Source: JARKQH01 sp964631605
Lineage (GTDB): Bacteria > Verrucomicrobiota > Verrucomicrobiia > Limisphaerales > UBA8199
Direction of reading: 5' to 3'
Assembly (NCBI GenBank): GCA_964631605.1
Contig: CAZVYG010000001.1
Coordinates: 84,007 to 148,006, forward strand
Length of the DNA stretch: 64,000 nt
Shown here: piece after piece, positions 26,601-34,472 of the stretch
How positions within the stretch are numbered: the stretch's first letter is position 1
Layout of the letters: each line of letters starts with the position of its first letter
Translations under genes and position numbers: made by a program
Notes under the pieces: generated by a model
Seen by the model: the letters and a program-made list of their open reading frames with translations, nothing else
Database searches by the model: none
Told to the model about the DNA's origin: nothing

Positions 26601-27639
26601 GCCCGGGGTCCTGGCCAACGACACGGATGCCGAAGGCCAGCCGCTCAGTGCTTTGCTCGTGAGCGGTCCGGCTCAGGGCAACTTGTCGCTGAATGCCGAC
26701 GGCGGCTTTGTTTACACCTCAGCCGACGGCTACGTCGGAACGGACACTTTCACCTACCGCGCCACCGACGGCGGAGCCACCTCCGCCGCAGCCACTGTCT
26801 CGCTCACGCTCAGTCCCGCCGGCCCGATGTTGTCCGACAATTTCTCTCGAACCAACGAACCGGGCACGCTGGCTCCGTGGGTGATTCGGGCCGGTGTCTG
26901 GACCATAACCCAGGGCGTGCTGCGTGGCGGCACCAATTCACTCTCCAGCTACGCTTACGTGTATGTCCCCACCAACTGGGCGGACTGCGCCATCGAGGGT
27001 AAGATTCGGTTCCCAACCGGCGGTTATGGCGGCGGGTTGGGCGGGCGTCTCAACCCGGCCACCGGCGCGCGATATGCCGCCTGGGTCTATCCCGCCGGCT
27101 CGCCCGGGGGGTCCAATGTTCTCAAGTTGATCAAGTTCCAGACCTGGAACGTGTTCGGTTACAGCAACGTGGTGAACGCCGTGATGCGACAGGTGGCGCT
27201 GCCCAATGTCGGCGCCGATTGGCACACGCTGAAACTCATTTTCGAGGGCGCCCGCATCCGCGTCTTCTATGATGGGGCTCAACTGATTGACCTGACGGAC
27301 GCCGAAGGGCAGCCGTACTTAACCGGGACCGTCAGCGCCGAGATGTGGACCGATGCAGTGGGGTACACCCTCACCTTTGATGATGTGCGGGTGACGCTGC
27401 CCACCGCAACGGAAACCCTCGCAGCCCTCTCGATTGTCAGCAATCCCAACGCCACCGTCACAATTACGTGGCAGGGGGCGCCCTCGACCCAATACCGCGT
27501 TTTGGGCGCCACCAACCTGGCGCCGCCGGTGATTTGGACCCCCCTGGCCACCAACACCTCGGGTGCGGATGGACGGTGGACCTTCACCAATTCGACCACC
27601 GGCCGGCCGATCCGGTTTTACCGCGCAGTCCGGCCCTGA
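23677..27639 (+). CDS. Large modular secreted protein with cadherin-like and LamG-like repeats
   Basis: 1320 residues from ATG 23677; signal peptide to about residue 28 (ends TSALA-NV). Order: an N-terminal beta domain (30-190), an Ig-like domain (195-290), then [module A, 298-487][two cadherin-like repeats, 492-675][module A, 677-859][two cadherin-like repeats, 863-1045][module A, 1050-1243], and a C-terminal FYR-type domain (1247-1320). The cadherin-like repeats carry 'GVLSNDSDPEGKPL', 'NTNGGFVY', 'GSDSFTYRASDG'. Module A repeats 'RYAAWIYPEGSKGGSRVLKL' and 'DTNSYVLTFDDVLV' and probably folds as a concanavalin-type jelly roll. It is likely a cell-surface or extracellular binding protein; no catalytic motif was seen. 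The paired layout shows internal duplication. Confidence 0.87.
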   Translation: MRSNQAWTRAGALGIVAAVALGATSALANVVVTPASGGTAILADQAADAPSPAWTELGALIIAESGSSAGRGDIGSGTLILKAPTGFEFNTAATPSIFWTAGRNIQNATVQVTDATTLTITLTVVGTTSTDRLTIGDPNGLQVRPTAGTPLASGNIYRPTSGGGTATIIGIVAGPAGTSFGQLREIAGVAHHLAFRTYPPTNAIAGEAFSPQPVLLVRDQFANVRSATNGSADNTTVVTATATGGEGSLLGDTSATANDGTAAFQDLGFSSIATVTLLFGSGTLLGTNSPPIVVAPPAGTLWYENFSRPTEPGDLEPWIVKSGVWNISQGVLKAGTNPVVGYGQCRITNNWTNFSAQVRLRFPTGAYGGGVAGRVNGTTGARYAAWLYPESSPGGSNVLKLLKFTDWNYFSVVAQIPLASVGTNTHTLRLAMQDNGVAAHLNGKRLLSYVDAPAAYYTNGAIGLEHWTDTNAYAMEFDDVMVNLPLDPVAANDTYSLTAGSSLTVPSPGVLSNDYTPVFDLSALLVAGPAHGTLTLQTNGGFTYTPSPLYSGVDTFTYRATDGRSTSAVATVTLNVTANARPVATNDSYSALSGASLIVAAPGVLSNDSDPEGKPLTAILAGSPTRGKLTLNTNGGFVYVSTPGYSGSDSFTYRASDGVSNSSLATVTINITAPASLFSDNFTRGADPGPLTPWTIQSGDWTVTGGQLVATNESNSYGYVFWATNWTDYSVQARLLFPPAAYGGGIAGRLDAATGARYAAWIYPEGSKGGSRVLKLLKFSNWASFSVLQTVSLPEVGTNWHTLKLAFQGERIGVHFDGQRLISLADPAAPFLQGGITTEFWTDTNSYVLTFDDVLVRLPALPSATNDSFTIPSGSTLAVPAPGVLTNDTADTGLLSAWLASSPTNGTILLNTNGGFSYTSASGYVGADTFTYRVRDGFGTSAVATVSLTITSNSAPVAANDAFAGISGVPLVIAAPGVLANDTDAEGQPLSALLVSGPAQGNLSLNADGGFVYTSADGYVGTDTFTYRATDGGATSAAATVSLTLSPAGPMLSDNFSRTNEPGTLAPWVIRAGVWTITQGVLRGGTNSLSSYAYVYVPTNWADCAIEGKIRFPTGGYGGGLGGRLNPATGARYAAWVYPAGSPGGSNVLKLIKFQTWNVFGYSNVVNAVMRQVALPNVGADWHTLKLIFEGARIRVFYDGAQLIDLTDAEGQPYLTGTVSAEMWTDAVGYTLTFDDVRVTLPTATETLAALSIVSNPNATVTITWQGAPSTQYRVLGATNLAPPVIWTPLATNTSGADGRWTFTNSTTGRPIRFYRAVRP

Positions 27640-27720
27640 GGTGGTTTTCGAAGAATTGCCTTGTTTTTCCGCATTTTCTGCTTGCTGGACCGGGCTTTTA
27701 GCCTTAGTCATAGCGCGCAT

Positions 27721-28008
27721 ATGGCAAAAGCTCTTACTAAATCACAAATCGCCGCATCACTTGCGGAAACCGTAGGCATCACCAAGAAACAGGCGGTGCA
27801 AACCATCGAGGCGCTTGTCGCTCTGGCGTACAAGAACGCGAAAAACTCCTTCACCATCCCCGGGCTGGGCAAGCTGGTGCTGGTGAACCGGAAGGCGCGC
27901 ATGGGCCGCAACCCGGCCACCGGCGAGCAGATCAAAATCCCGGCCAAGCGCGTGGTGAAATTCCGCGTGGCCAAGGCGGCCAAGGACGCCATCCTCGGCG
28001 CGAAGTAA
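27721..28008 (+). CDS. HU-family DNA-binding protein
   Basis: 95 residues from ATG 27721 (an upstream open frame lacks a second plausible start). Sequence features are those of HU/IHF: 'ALTKSQIAASLAETVGITKKQ' helices, 'FTIPGLGKLVLVNRKARMGRNPATGEQIKIPAK' covering the beta-arm with R-x-G-R-N-P-x-T-G, and the C-terminal 'VKFRVAKAAKDAIL'. It forms a dimer that bends DNA in the nucleoid. Basic and Ala-rich. It ends 25 nt before a strong intrinsic terminator, so it is the last gene of its transcript. Confidence 0.95.
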   Translation: MAKALTKSQIAASLAETVGITKKQAVQTIEALVALAYKNAKNSFTIPGLGKLVLVNRKARMGRNPATGEQIKIPAKRVVKFRVAKAAKDAILGAK

Positions 28009-28033
28009 CTCGACCCCCAGGAGTAGTTTCACG

Positions 28034-28063
28034 GGCGGAGGATTGTCTCCTCCGCCTTTTTTT
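28034..28063 (+). terminator. Intrinsic terminator of the HU gene
   Basis: A perfect 9-bp stem, GGCGGAGGA-ttgtc-TCCTCCGCC, is followed at once by seven T residues (28057-28063), 25 nt after the HU stop codon. This is the clearest rho-independent terminator in the window. Confidence 0.9.
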
Positions 28064-28112
28064 CTCACCCCACCTCTGAACTCGCGGTGGGAGAGAGGCG
28101 GCCAAACGGCTG

Positions 28113-28883
28113 TCAGTCCTCGACCTCGAGCACCAAGGCGCCGGGTTCCACCCGCAGGCTCTTGACGCCGGGCAGTCCCTGGGGTCGCGCCTCTTCCCCC
28201 AGAATCGCTTGCCCAATGAGGTTTTCGCCTTTGAGCCCTCCCAGCCAGGCCTTGGGCAGGCTCAGTCCAAACACGGTGACATCCTCCAAAATGGCGTAGG
28301 GCGCGCCGCCGTTCCCCAGCGACACGCGAAATCGCCCGCGCGCGCGGAACATCCGGCCGCCGCCGATGGGAAAATCCTCGGGGATGGGCACGGCCACGTA
28401 GGCGTTGATTGCGTCTCGCCCAAATTCGAGCCGAAGGGTTTGCCCGAAGTCGGTATTGGCATTGAGCAACCCGTTGATTTCGCGCTCGGTCAACTTGAGG
28501 ACCTTGGATCCCGGGACGTAGGCCCGATCCGCTGCGGAGGCCGCGCGCGGGTCGGCGGCGGTCGGAGCTGGAGGTGTTTCCTTCGCCTCGGCTTCCACCC
28601 GGGCGGCGGCGCTCGGCGCCGGCCCAGCCGTGTTCCGGGCGGAATCCCTGCCGCCAAGCACGCGCAGTTTTTCCTCCACGACAGCTTTTTCGGCGGCGGA
28701 GAGCACGACGGGCTTGATCGGCCGCTGCAGCCACCACAACGTGATGGCGACACTGGCGACGATGATCAGCGCCACGGCCAACAGCGCCCCCAGCACGTAA
28801 AGCGGCCAGCGGGCCCTCCGCGGCAAAGGGGGCCGGCTCGCGTTGACGGACGGATTGGGGCCCGAGGCAGGGGAAGCATTCAT
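28113..28883 (-). CDS. Membrane-anchored protein of unknown function
   Basis: 256 residues from ATG 28883. A Pro-rich cytoplasmic N-terminus and basic cluster ('PPLPRRARWP') lead into one helix (about 28-49). A short helical segment ('LSAAEKAVVEEKLRVLG') and a Pro/Ala-rich linker (about 82-120) precede a C-terminal beta domain: 'SKVLKLTEREINGLLNANTDFGQ', 'INAYVAVPIPEDFPIGGGRMFRARGRF', 'SLRVEPGALVLEVED'. The pattern 'L-T-E-x-E-I-N-x-L-L' followed by beta strands recalls lipid-binding YpmS-type envelope proteins, but the similarity is loose. Function is not assigned. Confidence 0.72.
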   Translation of the reverse strand: MNASPASGPNPSVNASRPPLPRRARWPLYVLGALLAVALIIVASVAITLWWLQRPIKPVVLSAAEKAVVEEKLRVLGGRDSARNTAGPAPSAAARVEAEAKETPPAPTAADPRAASAADRAYVPGSKVLKLTEREINGLLNANTDFGQTLRLEFGRDAINAYVAVPIPEDFPIGGGRMFRARGRFRVSLGNGGAPYAILEDVTVFGLSLPKAWLGGLKGENLIGQAILGEEARPQGLPGVKSLRVEPGALVLEVED

Positions 28884-28988
28884 GGCAAAGGAGTGCGTTG
28901 GGGTGGTCGCCGGGTTCGAAATCGTCTTGGGCTCGGCACCGCGCGTTTCAGCCCCCCCGGCCCCGCCGAGGCGCCTGCGCCGGATTCC

Positions 28989-29444
28989 TTATATGCGATA
29001 ATTATAATTGAAACTGGATTGGCCCGGCGGCTCGGGCCGGAGCAGAAACGGAAGGCCAAGGCTCTGGCGCTCGAATTCATCCCGTAGTTCCCACCACAGC
29101 CGCTGGGGATTCCTGGACCAGAGCAGGACCCAAAAGCCCCCCTTGTCCAGCCCCCGGTTGGTCCGCCACTCATAATCCAGCCCGCCGAACCAAGCGAGGT
29201 GTTTGAGAAATTCGTTGCAGAACGCGGTCTCCAGCCACACGAAATCCTCCTTGTCGGGAGACCAGTTCCCTGACAACCGCTGAGAGCGGCGCCGCCGTTC
29301 GCACAACGCTTCCCACTGCTTCTGGCCGTGGCACGACTCGACGCACTGCCGCACGAAGTTCCGCCCTTCGGCAGCCAGTGCGAGATGCCCGCAATGCTGG
29401 GCCGCCGGGGCTTTGCAAAAAGGGCAATACCTTTGGTTCACCAT
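28989..29444 (-). CDS. Hypothetical Cys-rich cytoplasmic protein
   Basis: 151 residues, starting MVNQRYCPFCKAPAAQHCGH. The Cys-x2-Cys and Cys-x-His in the first 20 residues look like a small zinc knuckle, with further Cys in 'QCVESCH', 'LCERRR' and 'FCNEF'. The C-terminal half is rich in Trp ('EWRTNRG', 'GGFWVLLWSRNPQRLWWELR') and holds a FLLRPEPPG element. No membrane segment or signal. I do not recognise the family. Its coding character is supported by the absence of a comparable reading in other frames and by the compact start. Confidence 0.62.
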   Translation of the reverse strand: MVNQRYCPFCKAPAAQHCGHLALAAEGRNFVRQCVESCHGQKQWEALCERRRRSQRLSGNWSPDKEDFVWLETAFCNEFLKHLAWFGGLDYEWRTNRGLDKGGFWVLLWSRNPQRLWWELRDEFERQSLGLPFLLRPEPPGQSSFNYNYRI

Positions 29445-29480
29445 AGTGTCTGCTTACGGGTTCTGCGCGCACCGATTCTC

Positions 29481-32306
29481 CTACTCCCGAACCGGCTGCC
29501 AGTCAATTGCTGAATTCGAAATCAGGATGCACCCGACCTGGGGAAGAGCCACGCTGAACTCGATACGCTCGCCCGCCGTGCCCAGGTAACCGCCCCACCC
29601 GACCCGGATGTCCCCGACGCGTTTCAAGTCCAGCTCCCCGTCGGCATCCCGCGACCAGCCGGCCAGTTGCAGCCGATTTATGGGCACCACGAGCCGGTGA
29701 TGACCGGCGGCGCTCAACAGACCGCCGGTGCTGGCGATGAAATCGCCGCCGCCCTGCTCCTGCAGGATGACGAGAAGCTGCGTGCCGGTCTGCTGCCCTT
29801 CCGGCACCCACGTGTCGAGGATCAGGCAATCGGTTCCGTCGAGGTCCAGCGGAGTCGTGAATTGAAAGCGCAGGAAGAGGAAGGTGTCCACCCGGCTCTG
29901 GGTCAGCGAGGCCGTCGCCCGCCAAACCGGTTGGCCGGCCGTTGCCCGTGATGAATCGGCGGCCACCTCCGCGCGGACGTGCTCGCCCCTGATCACGTTT
30001 GGGTTCACATCGGGAATGGGGCGCTGAGTCAGGTTCGGCAGCGGACCCGCGGTTGGCCGCCGTTTTTGCGGGAGTCGGGCCGCTGGGTAGCGGAAAAGGG
30101 CGGCGCCATAGGGCTCGATGTTCAGGCTGACACGCGCGCCAAGGTTTGTCTGGACGACGACGCCAGCGGCAGGGTCCCACCGCTCACCCGGACCGGTTCC
30201 GCTCAAGGTCAGTTCGCCCTGCCACGGTTTGGGGCTGTCGTTGATGAGAAAATACAGGTCGTTATTCTCGATGCGCCGGTGAGTGGCCCGAATCGGGGAG
30301 CGGGGCGCATGAACAGTGACATCCCCCTCCAGCAGGCCGTCCAGAACCATCGGCAAAAGGCCTTCCGAGCCGGCGGGCAAATAAACGCTGGCGCCGTTGC
30401 CGCCGTGGAGTTTCACCGACGGTCCAGTTTCCCCGGCTCCAAACAGTTCGCGCCCCAGGGACTGTATCTCCGGCGAGGGAAAATCCTGTTCGGTGTTGGC
30501 CGGCAGCGCGCCCACGGCAATGACGACGCCTCCACTGCGCGCGAACCGCGCCAGGTTGTCCCAGGCGGCCTTGGGCAGGGTGTCCGTCCCCGGCAGAACC
30601 AGCGCCCGCCAACGGAGGTTGCCATGCGTCAGGACGCCGTTCTCCACCCGGCCTTCAACCAGGGCGCGACTGTCCATCACGGTAAAATCGCGTTGGGCGG
30701 CATAGAGGCTGTCGGCCGCGCCGCGCCAGGCGTGTTCAATCATGGTCGCCCCGGGGGAATCGCTGGTCAAATGGCGCGCCGGTCGAAATCGGGGCCAAAG
30801 GCTTTCGATGGGATACATCAGGGCAATGTCGGCGACTTGATGACCGCCGGTCAGGGCGGCGCAGCAGCGGCCGACCCACTCGTTCAGCCGCCGCAAGGCA
30901 TCATCGGGGAGATCGGTGAAGCTGTAGTAACTGGTAATGGCGTTAACACCCGAGATAATCAGGCGGTTGCAGGTGCCGCGAATCTCCGCCGCGCTCACCA
31001 CGCGCTTGGGACGATTGTCCCCGGGGCCGCGCCAGACCTGGCTGTGATCCGAAGTTTCACTCATGACGATGCGGCGGCCCTCGAGTTCAGCCGCACTGGC
31101 CAGCAGCCGCGCAACAAACCACGGCACCTCCGCCGGGACGCTGGTCAGACAATCCATGCTCGGCGCATCCAGCCGCCGCGCGCAGCGGAAGAAATCGCCA
31201 TAGAGCGGGACGTGCCCCACCAGGCTCTCCTCGGCCAGCAAATGGCCGCCCGAGGGGATGTTCCACTCGCGACAGCGGTTTTGAATCTGGCCGAAGAAAT
31301 GGCTGGAAACCATTTCACCGACCGTCAGCCAAAAATCATGGCGGATTTTCGCCCCGCGCGGCCCGGCGTCGGCAATGAGCGCCGGCACGACCGTTGAGTC
31401 GAGGGCGTAGCCGCGGCGCTGTCCGAACTCGGCCGGCAGGTTGGGCGCCCAGGGCAGGGGACGCCACGGCATCGGCTTGAGGTACCAGCTCATCAGCGAC
31501 GGTTCGTCCGTGAAAGTGGCCACGAAGTAACGGCCGAGGTCGCCGCCGAGGCGCTCGGCATAGCGCTGGTGCGTCAGCGTCAGAAAGCGTTGCGTGGGCT
31601 CGGGCTCGAGCAGATTTACATAGGGCATCTTTTGGTGGAGGTTCCCCTCCGCATGGGTGCCCTCGTAAAGCCGGCTCTCGGTGATGGCCAGCACCCGCCA
31701 CCGCCCCGCCGGCGCCGTCCACGACAGTTTGCCGTCGCGCGCGTTTTCCGCCAGCTCCACACGGTTGCTGAGGTTGATTTGGCCGTCCTGCACCCGGAAG
31801 GCGGCGGCGAGGAAAAGCGGGCCGGGAGGCAGCGCCAGTTCGACCGGGCCGCCATCGCATTCCCGGTCAGCCACCAGCAGCCCCCGCGCTTCCCACTCCG
31901 GATGCTCCCGCAGCACCAGCCCGCCGGCGTTGCCCGAAGGGTAGCCTCGCTCGTCATAGAGCCACAATGCCAGGCCCGCCTCCTTCGCCGCACGAACAGC
32001 GCGGACAAAAGCCTCCCACTTGGCGTCGCTTTCGAGGTATTGATCGAACGACACATTGCACACCACCCCGCCGAACCCCTGCCGCTGCAGCCGCTCAATC
32101 AAGCCATCCTGCGCCTCGGGCCGGTCCGGCCAGCCGTGGATGATCTTGAGGATGCGCGACTCCGGGGGCGGATGCGCAAAACACTCGGGGAAGGCCGAAC
32201 CCGGCGGTGTGACGGCGCCAAGGCACGCGACCGATCCACTAAAGACCAGAAACAGGATGAGTATCCCAACCTTCCGCGCACCCAACCAGCAACGACGCAA
32301 AGCCAT
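29481..32306 (-). CDS. Secreted glycoside hydrolase, GH106-like (alpha-L-rhamnosidase type)
   Basis: About 941 residues from ATG 32306, chosen because it yields a signal peptide ('VGILILFLVFSGSVACLGA'); ATG 32378 is further upstream. The barrel part has 'FGGVVCNVSFDQYLES', 'GLALWLYDERGYPSGNAGG', 'FVATFTDEPSLMSW', 'PSGGHLLAEESLVGHVPLYG', 'IVMSETSDHSQVW' and 'GVNAITSYYSF', which match the GH106/GH2-like clan of large rhamnosidase-type enzymes. The C-terminal third is beta-rich with 'NDLYFLINDSPKPWQGELTL'. Substrate is inferred from family resemblance only. It may belong with the RhaT-like transporter and BNR_4 proteins in a rhamnoglycan-using set, though the genes are far apart. Confidence 0.78.
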   Translation of the reverse strand: MALRRCWLGARKVGILILFLVFSGSVACLGAVTPPGSAFPECFAHPPPESRILKIIHGWPDRPEAQDGLIERLQRQGFGGVVCNVSFDQYLESDAKWEAFVRAVRAAKEAGLALWLYDERGYPSGNAGGLVLREHPEWEARGLLVADRECDGGPVELALPPGPLFLAAAFRVQDGQINLSNRVELAENARDGKLSWTAPAGRWRVLAITESRLYEGTHAEGNLHQKMPYVNLLEPEPTQRFLTLTHQRYAERLGGDLGRYFVATFTDEPSLMSWYLKPMPWRPLPWAPNLPAEFGQRRGYALDSTVVPALIADAGPRGAKIRHDFWLTVGEMVSSHFFGQIQNRCREWNIPSGGHLLAEESLVGHVPLYGDFFRCARRLDAPSMDCLTSVPAEVPWFVARLLASAAELEGRRIVMSETSDHSQVWRGPGDNRPKRVVSAAEIRGTCNRLIISGVNAITSYYSFTDLPDDALRRLNEWVGRCCAALTGGHQVADIALMYPIESLWPRFRPARHLTSDSPGATMIEHAWRGAADSLYAAQRDFTVMDSRALVEGRVENGVLTHGNLRWRALVLPGTDTLPKAAWDNLARFARSGGVVIAVGALPANTEQDFPSPEIQSLGRELFGAGETGPSVKLHGGNGASVYLPAGSEGLLPMVLDGLLEGDVTVHAPRSPIRATHRRIENNDLYFLINDSPKPWQGELTLSGTGPGERWDPAAGVVVQTNLGARVSLNIEPYGAALFRYPAARLPQKRRPTAGPLPNLTQRPIPDVNPNVIRGEHVRAEVAADSSRATAGQPVWRATASLTQSRVDTFLFLRFQFTTPLDLDGTDCLILDTWVPEGQQTGTQLLVILQEQGGGDFIASTGGLLSAAGHHRLVVPINRLQLAGWSRDADGELDLKRVGDIRVGWGGYLGTAGERIEFSVALPQVGCILISNSAIDWQPVRE

Positions 32307-32952
32307 GGGCCCAGTGAACCCCACCACCGCGCCGATGGCAATAGCAAGCCGCCGCACCGCCACGCGCGTCCGCTCCAACCCTCGACTGCCGTTCCGGACT
32401 GCCGCCCGCCGCTTCAGCCGGCCAGGGGCGAATCAAGGTCGGGAATACCCCGCACCAGCCAATCCTCGAGGCCGATCAACCCTTGAAGATGAAGAAAAGG
32501 GGGTGGGCTGGGCGAATGGGAAAGGGTGTTCGAAAGGTTCGGTGTGACATTCCGCGCGGAAGCCGGGGCCATCGCGGCAAGGCCCTGTTCCACGGCGTCG
32601 CGCTGTGCATCTTTCGGCGCAAGATCCACATGACTAACGGTCGTGTTCATGGCATGCTCGATTGCTTCAACTGTTCCTGGGCGCGCAGCCGGCGGCGCCC
32701 GATTCGCCACCATTGCGCCAGTTGCTCCATGTAATGGCTTCGACTCGAGGGCCCACCGGCCTGGCCTCCCGGAGGAGGCACGGCCGGCAGCACCTCAGTC
32801 CCACAACTGGAGCGACCCCACAGTCGCTCCAGAAACCAACTGACAATGCTCCCCTGGAAAACGTTCAACCCTCCGCTCGATCCTGCGCCGCAGGCCGAGC
32901 GGGGGGTGACCAGGCGCGAAACGCGTTGCTGAGCGCGTTCCGGGCGCGCGGT
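32307..32952. other. Non-coding or unresolved region between GH106-like gene and hsp20
   Basis: About 646 bases without a convincing gene. Two short leftward frames (99 residues ending 32414; 73 residues ending 32647) have no family features, signal peptide or codon pattern that I trust. The region contains a perfect 10-bp hairpin at 32807-32832. It presumably also holds the promoter of the GH106-like gene and the 3' end of the hsp20 transcript. Confidence 0.4.
32807..32832. repeat. Perfect 10-bp inverted repeat
   Basis: CTGGAGCGAC-cccaca-GTCGCTCCAG: a perfect stem with a 6-nt loop and no T-tract on either side. It lies about 120 nt downstream of the hsp20 stop on the leftward strand, so it could end that transcript without a U-tail, or be an isolated copy of a dispersed palindromic element. 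Confidence 0.55.
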
Positions 32953-33420
32953 TCAGGCAACCTTGACTTCGATCTGTTTCGGACGGGCCTTTTCGCTCTT
33001 GGCCAGGTGCACCCGCAACACCCCATCCTTGAATTCCGCCTTGACGTTGTCCGCCTCGGCATCATCCGGGATGCTGAAGCTGCGCTCAAACCGGCCGTAA
33101 TAGCGTTCCACCCGATGGAACTTGCGGCCCTTTTCCTCTTTCTCGGCTTTGCGTTCGCCCGAGATGGTCAGAGTCCCGCCTTCCACCGTCACCTTGACAT
33201 CGTCCTTCTGGACCTCAGGCAGCTCAACCTTGAGCAAATACTCCTTGTCGTCCTCGGCGATGTCCACCAACGGCGCCCACTCGGGCACGGAGATGGTCTC
33301 TTCGTCGGTGGTCAGCGAGCTGCGACGGAACGGGCTCCAGTCAAACAGAGAGGACATCCGCCGCTGCATTTCTTCCATCTCTCGGAATGGATTCCAGCGA
33401 GTTAGTGCATTCATACGCAT
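32953..33420 (-). CDS. Small heat-shock protein, Hsp20/alpha-crystallin family
   Basis: 155 residues; two close ATGs (33420 and 33414), with AAAGG upstream that is better spaced for the second. N-terminal 'RWNPFREMEEMQRRMSSLF' and the alpha-crystallin domain 'WAPLVDIAEDDKEYLLKVEL ... GGTLTISGERK' to 'YGRFERSFSIPDD' and 'AEFKDGVLRVHLAKSEKARPK' are complete. It is an ATP-independent holdase, forming oligomers in the cytoplasm. No CIRCE element was found upstream; the AT-rich stretch 33535-33680 probably carries its promoter. Confidence 0.96.
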   Translation of the reverse strand: MRMNALTRWNPFREMEEMQRRMSSLFDWSPFRRSSLTTDEETISVPEWAPLVDIAEDDKEYLLKVELPEVQKDDVKVTVEGGTLTISGERKAEKEEKGRKFHRVERYYGRFERSFSIPDDAEADNVKAEFKDGVLRVHLAKSEKARPKQIEVKVA

Positions 33421-33900
33421 GAACCTTTCTTGTCGCAGACTGGTTTATACTCAAGGCACCGCAACCGGGTCTGCCTTCACTTCCGGTCGGGGTGTGGGAG
33501 GAACTCAAACCGTCCACTCGAACGGCCGAGCCGCCCGCAAACAAATTAGCATGCCAGATGCCAGCAGATGTTTCATTACATAAGTTTCTACAAATAAGAT
33601 TTTTATGACTTAATTGTTCCCGTGTTTTTGGTTCAGAATTGAGTCGTAATGTCACATCCTACCAAAAAGTGCGTGTCAAAATGACCCAGAATCCGAGTTC
33701 GCTTTCCCAACTCACCCAGCCTGCGCCAATTCAACCCCTCTGTCGCCGCAGGTGATCCGCCGCGTGGCAATCTCCCCGACAAGGCATGGCGGCGGACAAG
33801 CGGTGGATTGCCTCTTGAATCGCCGGATTGCCTGGGCTGGGAACTGCGGTGGCCCAAAGCGTTTGTTGCCAACGGCACTGCGTTCACTCAGTCTGAGGTC
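33421..33900. other. Intergenic region with AT-rich core
   Basis: 480 bases between the divergent hsp20 and DUF192 genes. Bases 33535-33680 are strikingly AT-rich for this chromosome and are the likely place for the hsp20 promoter. The rightward DUF192 frame is open from 33808, but its signal peptide starts at 33901, so the upstream part is taken as untranslated. No repeat or terminator recognised. Confidence 0.4.
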
Positions 33901-34431
33901 ATGACGATTTGGCGAGTGGTGGTTTCTGCGGCGGCCCTGGTTGCGGCCTTGACAAGTTGCGGGCGGCCTGATGGGCCTGCTCCCGAGCCGCTCCCGCTCG
34001 GTGCGGCTCACGAGCCGCGGCAGGCCCAGGCGAAACTTCCCACCATGAAGCTCTGGCTGGGCGCCGCCGAGTTGCAGGCCGAGGTCGCGCTCAGCGCCAT
34101 CCAGACGCAGACAGGGATGATGTTCAGAACCAACATGGCCGAAAACGAGGCGATGCTGTTCGTCTTTGCGGGGCCGCACCGGGCCGCATTCTGGATGAAG
34201 AACACCTACGTTCCGTTATCCGCAGCCTACATTGATCCCGAGGGGGTCATCCTCGAGATTCATGATCTGGAGCCGTTGAACACCAACGCCGTCAGCGCGA
34301 CTTCGAGCCAGGTGCAGTATGTCCTCGAGACCCCCCGGGGCTGGTTCGCGCGCCACAATGTGGGAACTGGAACCGTGGTCCGAACCGAGCGCGGCAGTCT
34401 GCGGGAGACATTCTTCAACCCGCGCCGATAG
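33901..34431 (+). CDS. DUF192-family lipoprotein
   Basis: 176 residues from ATG 33901, chosen because it begins a lipoprotein signal: 'MTIWRVVVSAAALVAALTSC' with Cys20 as lipid site (L-T-S-C). A Pro-rich linker (21-45) precedes the DUF192 domain: 'MKLWLGAAELQAEVALSAIQ', 'TGMMFRTNMAENEAMLFVF', 'FWMKNTYVPLSAAYIDPEG', 'YVLETPRGWFARHNVGTG'. The family is a small beta-barrel fold of unsettled function, usually exported. Here it should be anchored in the envelope facing the periplasm. Confidence 0.9.
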   Translation: MTIWRVVVSAAALVAALTSCGRPDGPAPEPLPLGAAHEPRQAQAKLPTMKLWLGAAELQAEVALSAIQTQTGMMFRTNMAENEAMLFVFAGPHRAAFWMKNTYVPLSAAYIDPEGVILEIHDLEPLNTNAVSATSSQVQYVLETPRGWFARHNVGTGTVVRTERGSLRETFFNPRR

Positions 34432-34472
34432 GCCCGCCGGCGGGCGGCGAGCCACCGCCCGGGCTCGCCGAG

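Noticed and set aside
32414..32713. Leftward 99-codon frame after the GH106-like gene
   Set aside because: No recognisable motif, signal or start context; composition is that of random GC-rich sequence.
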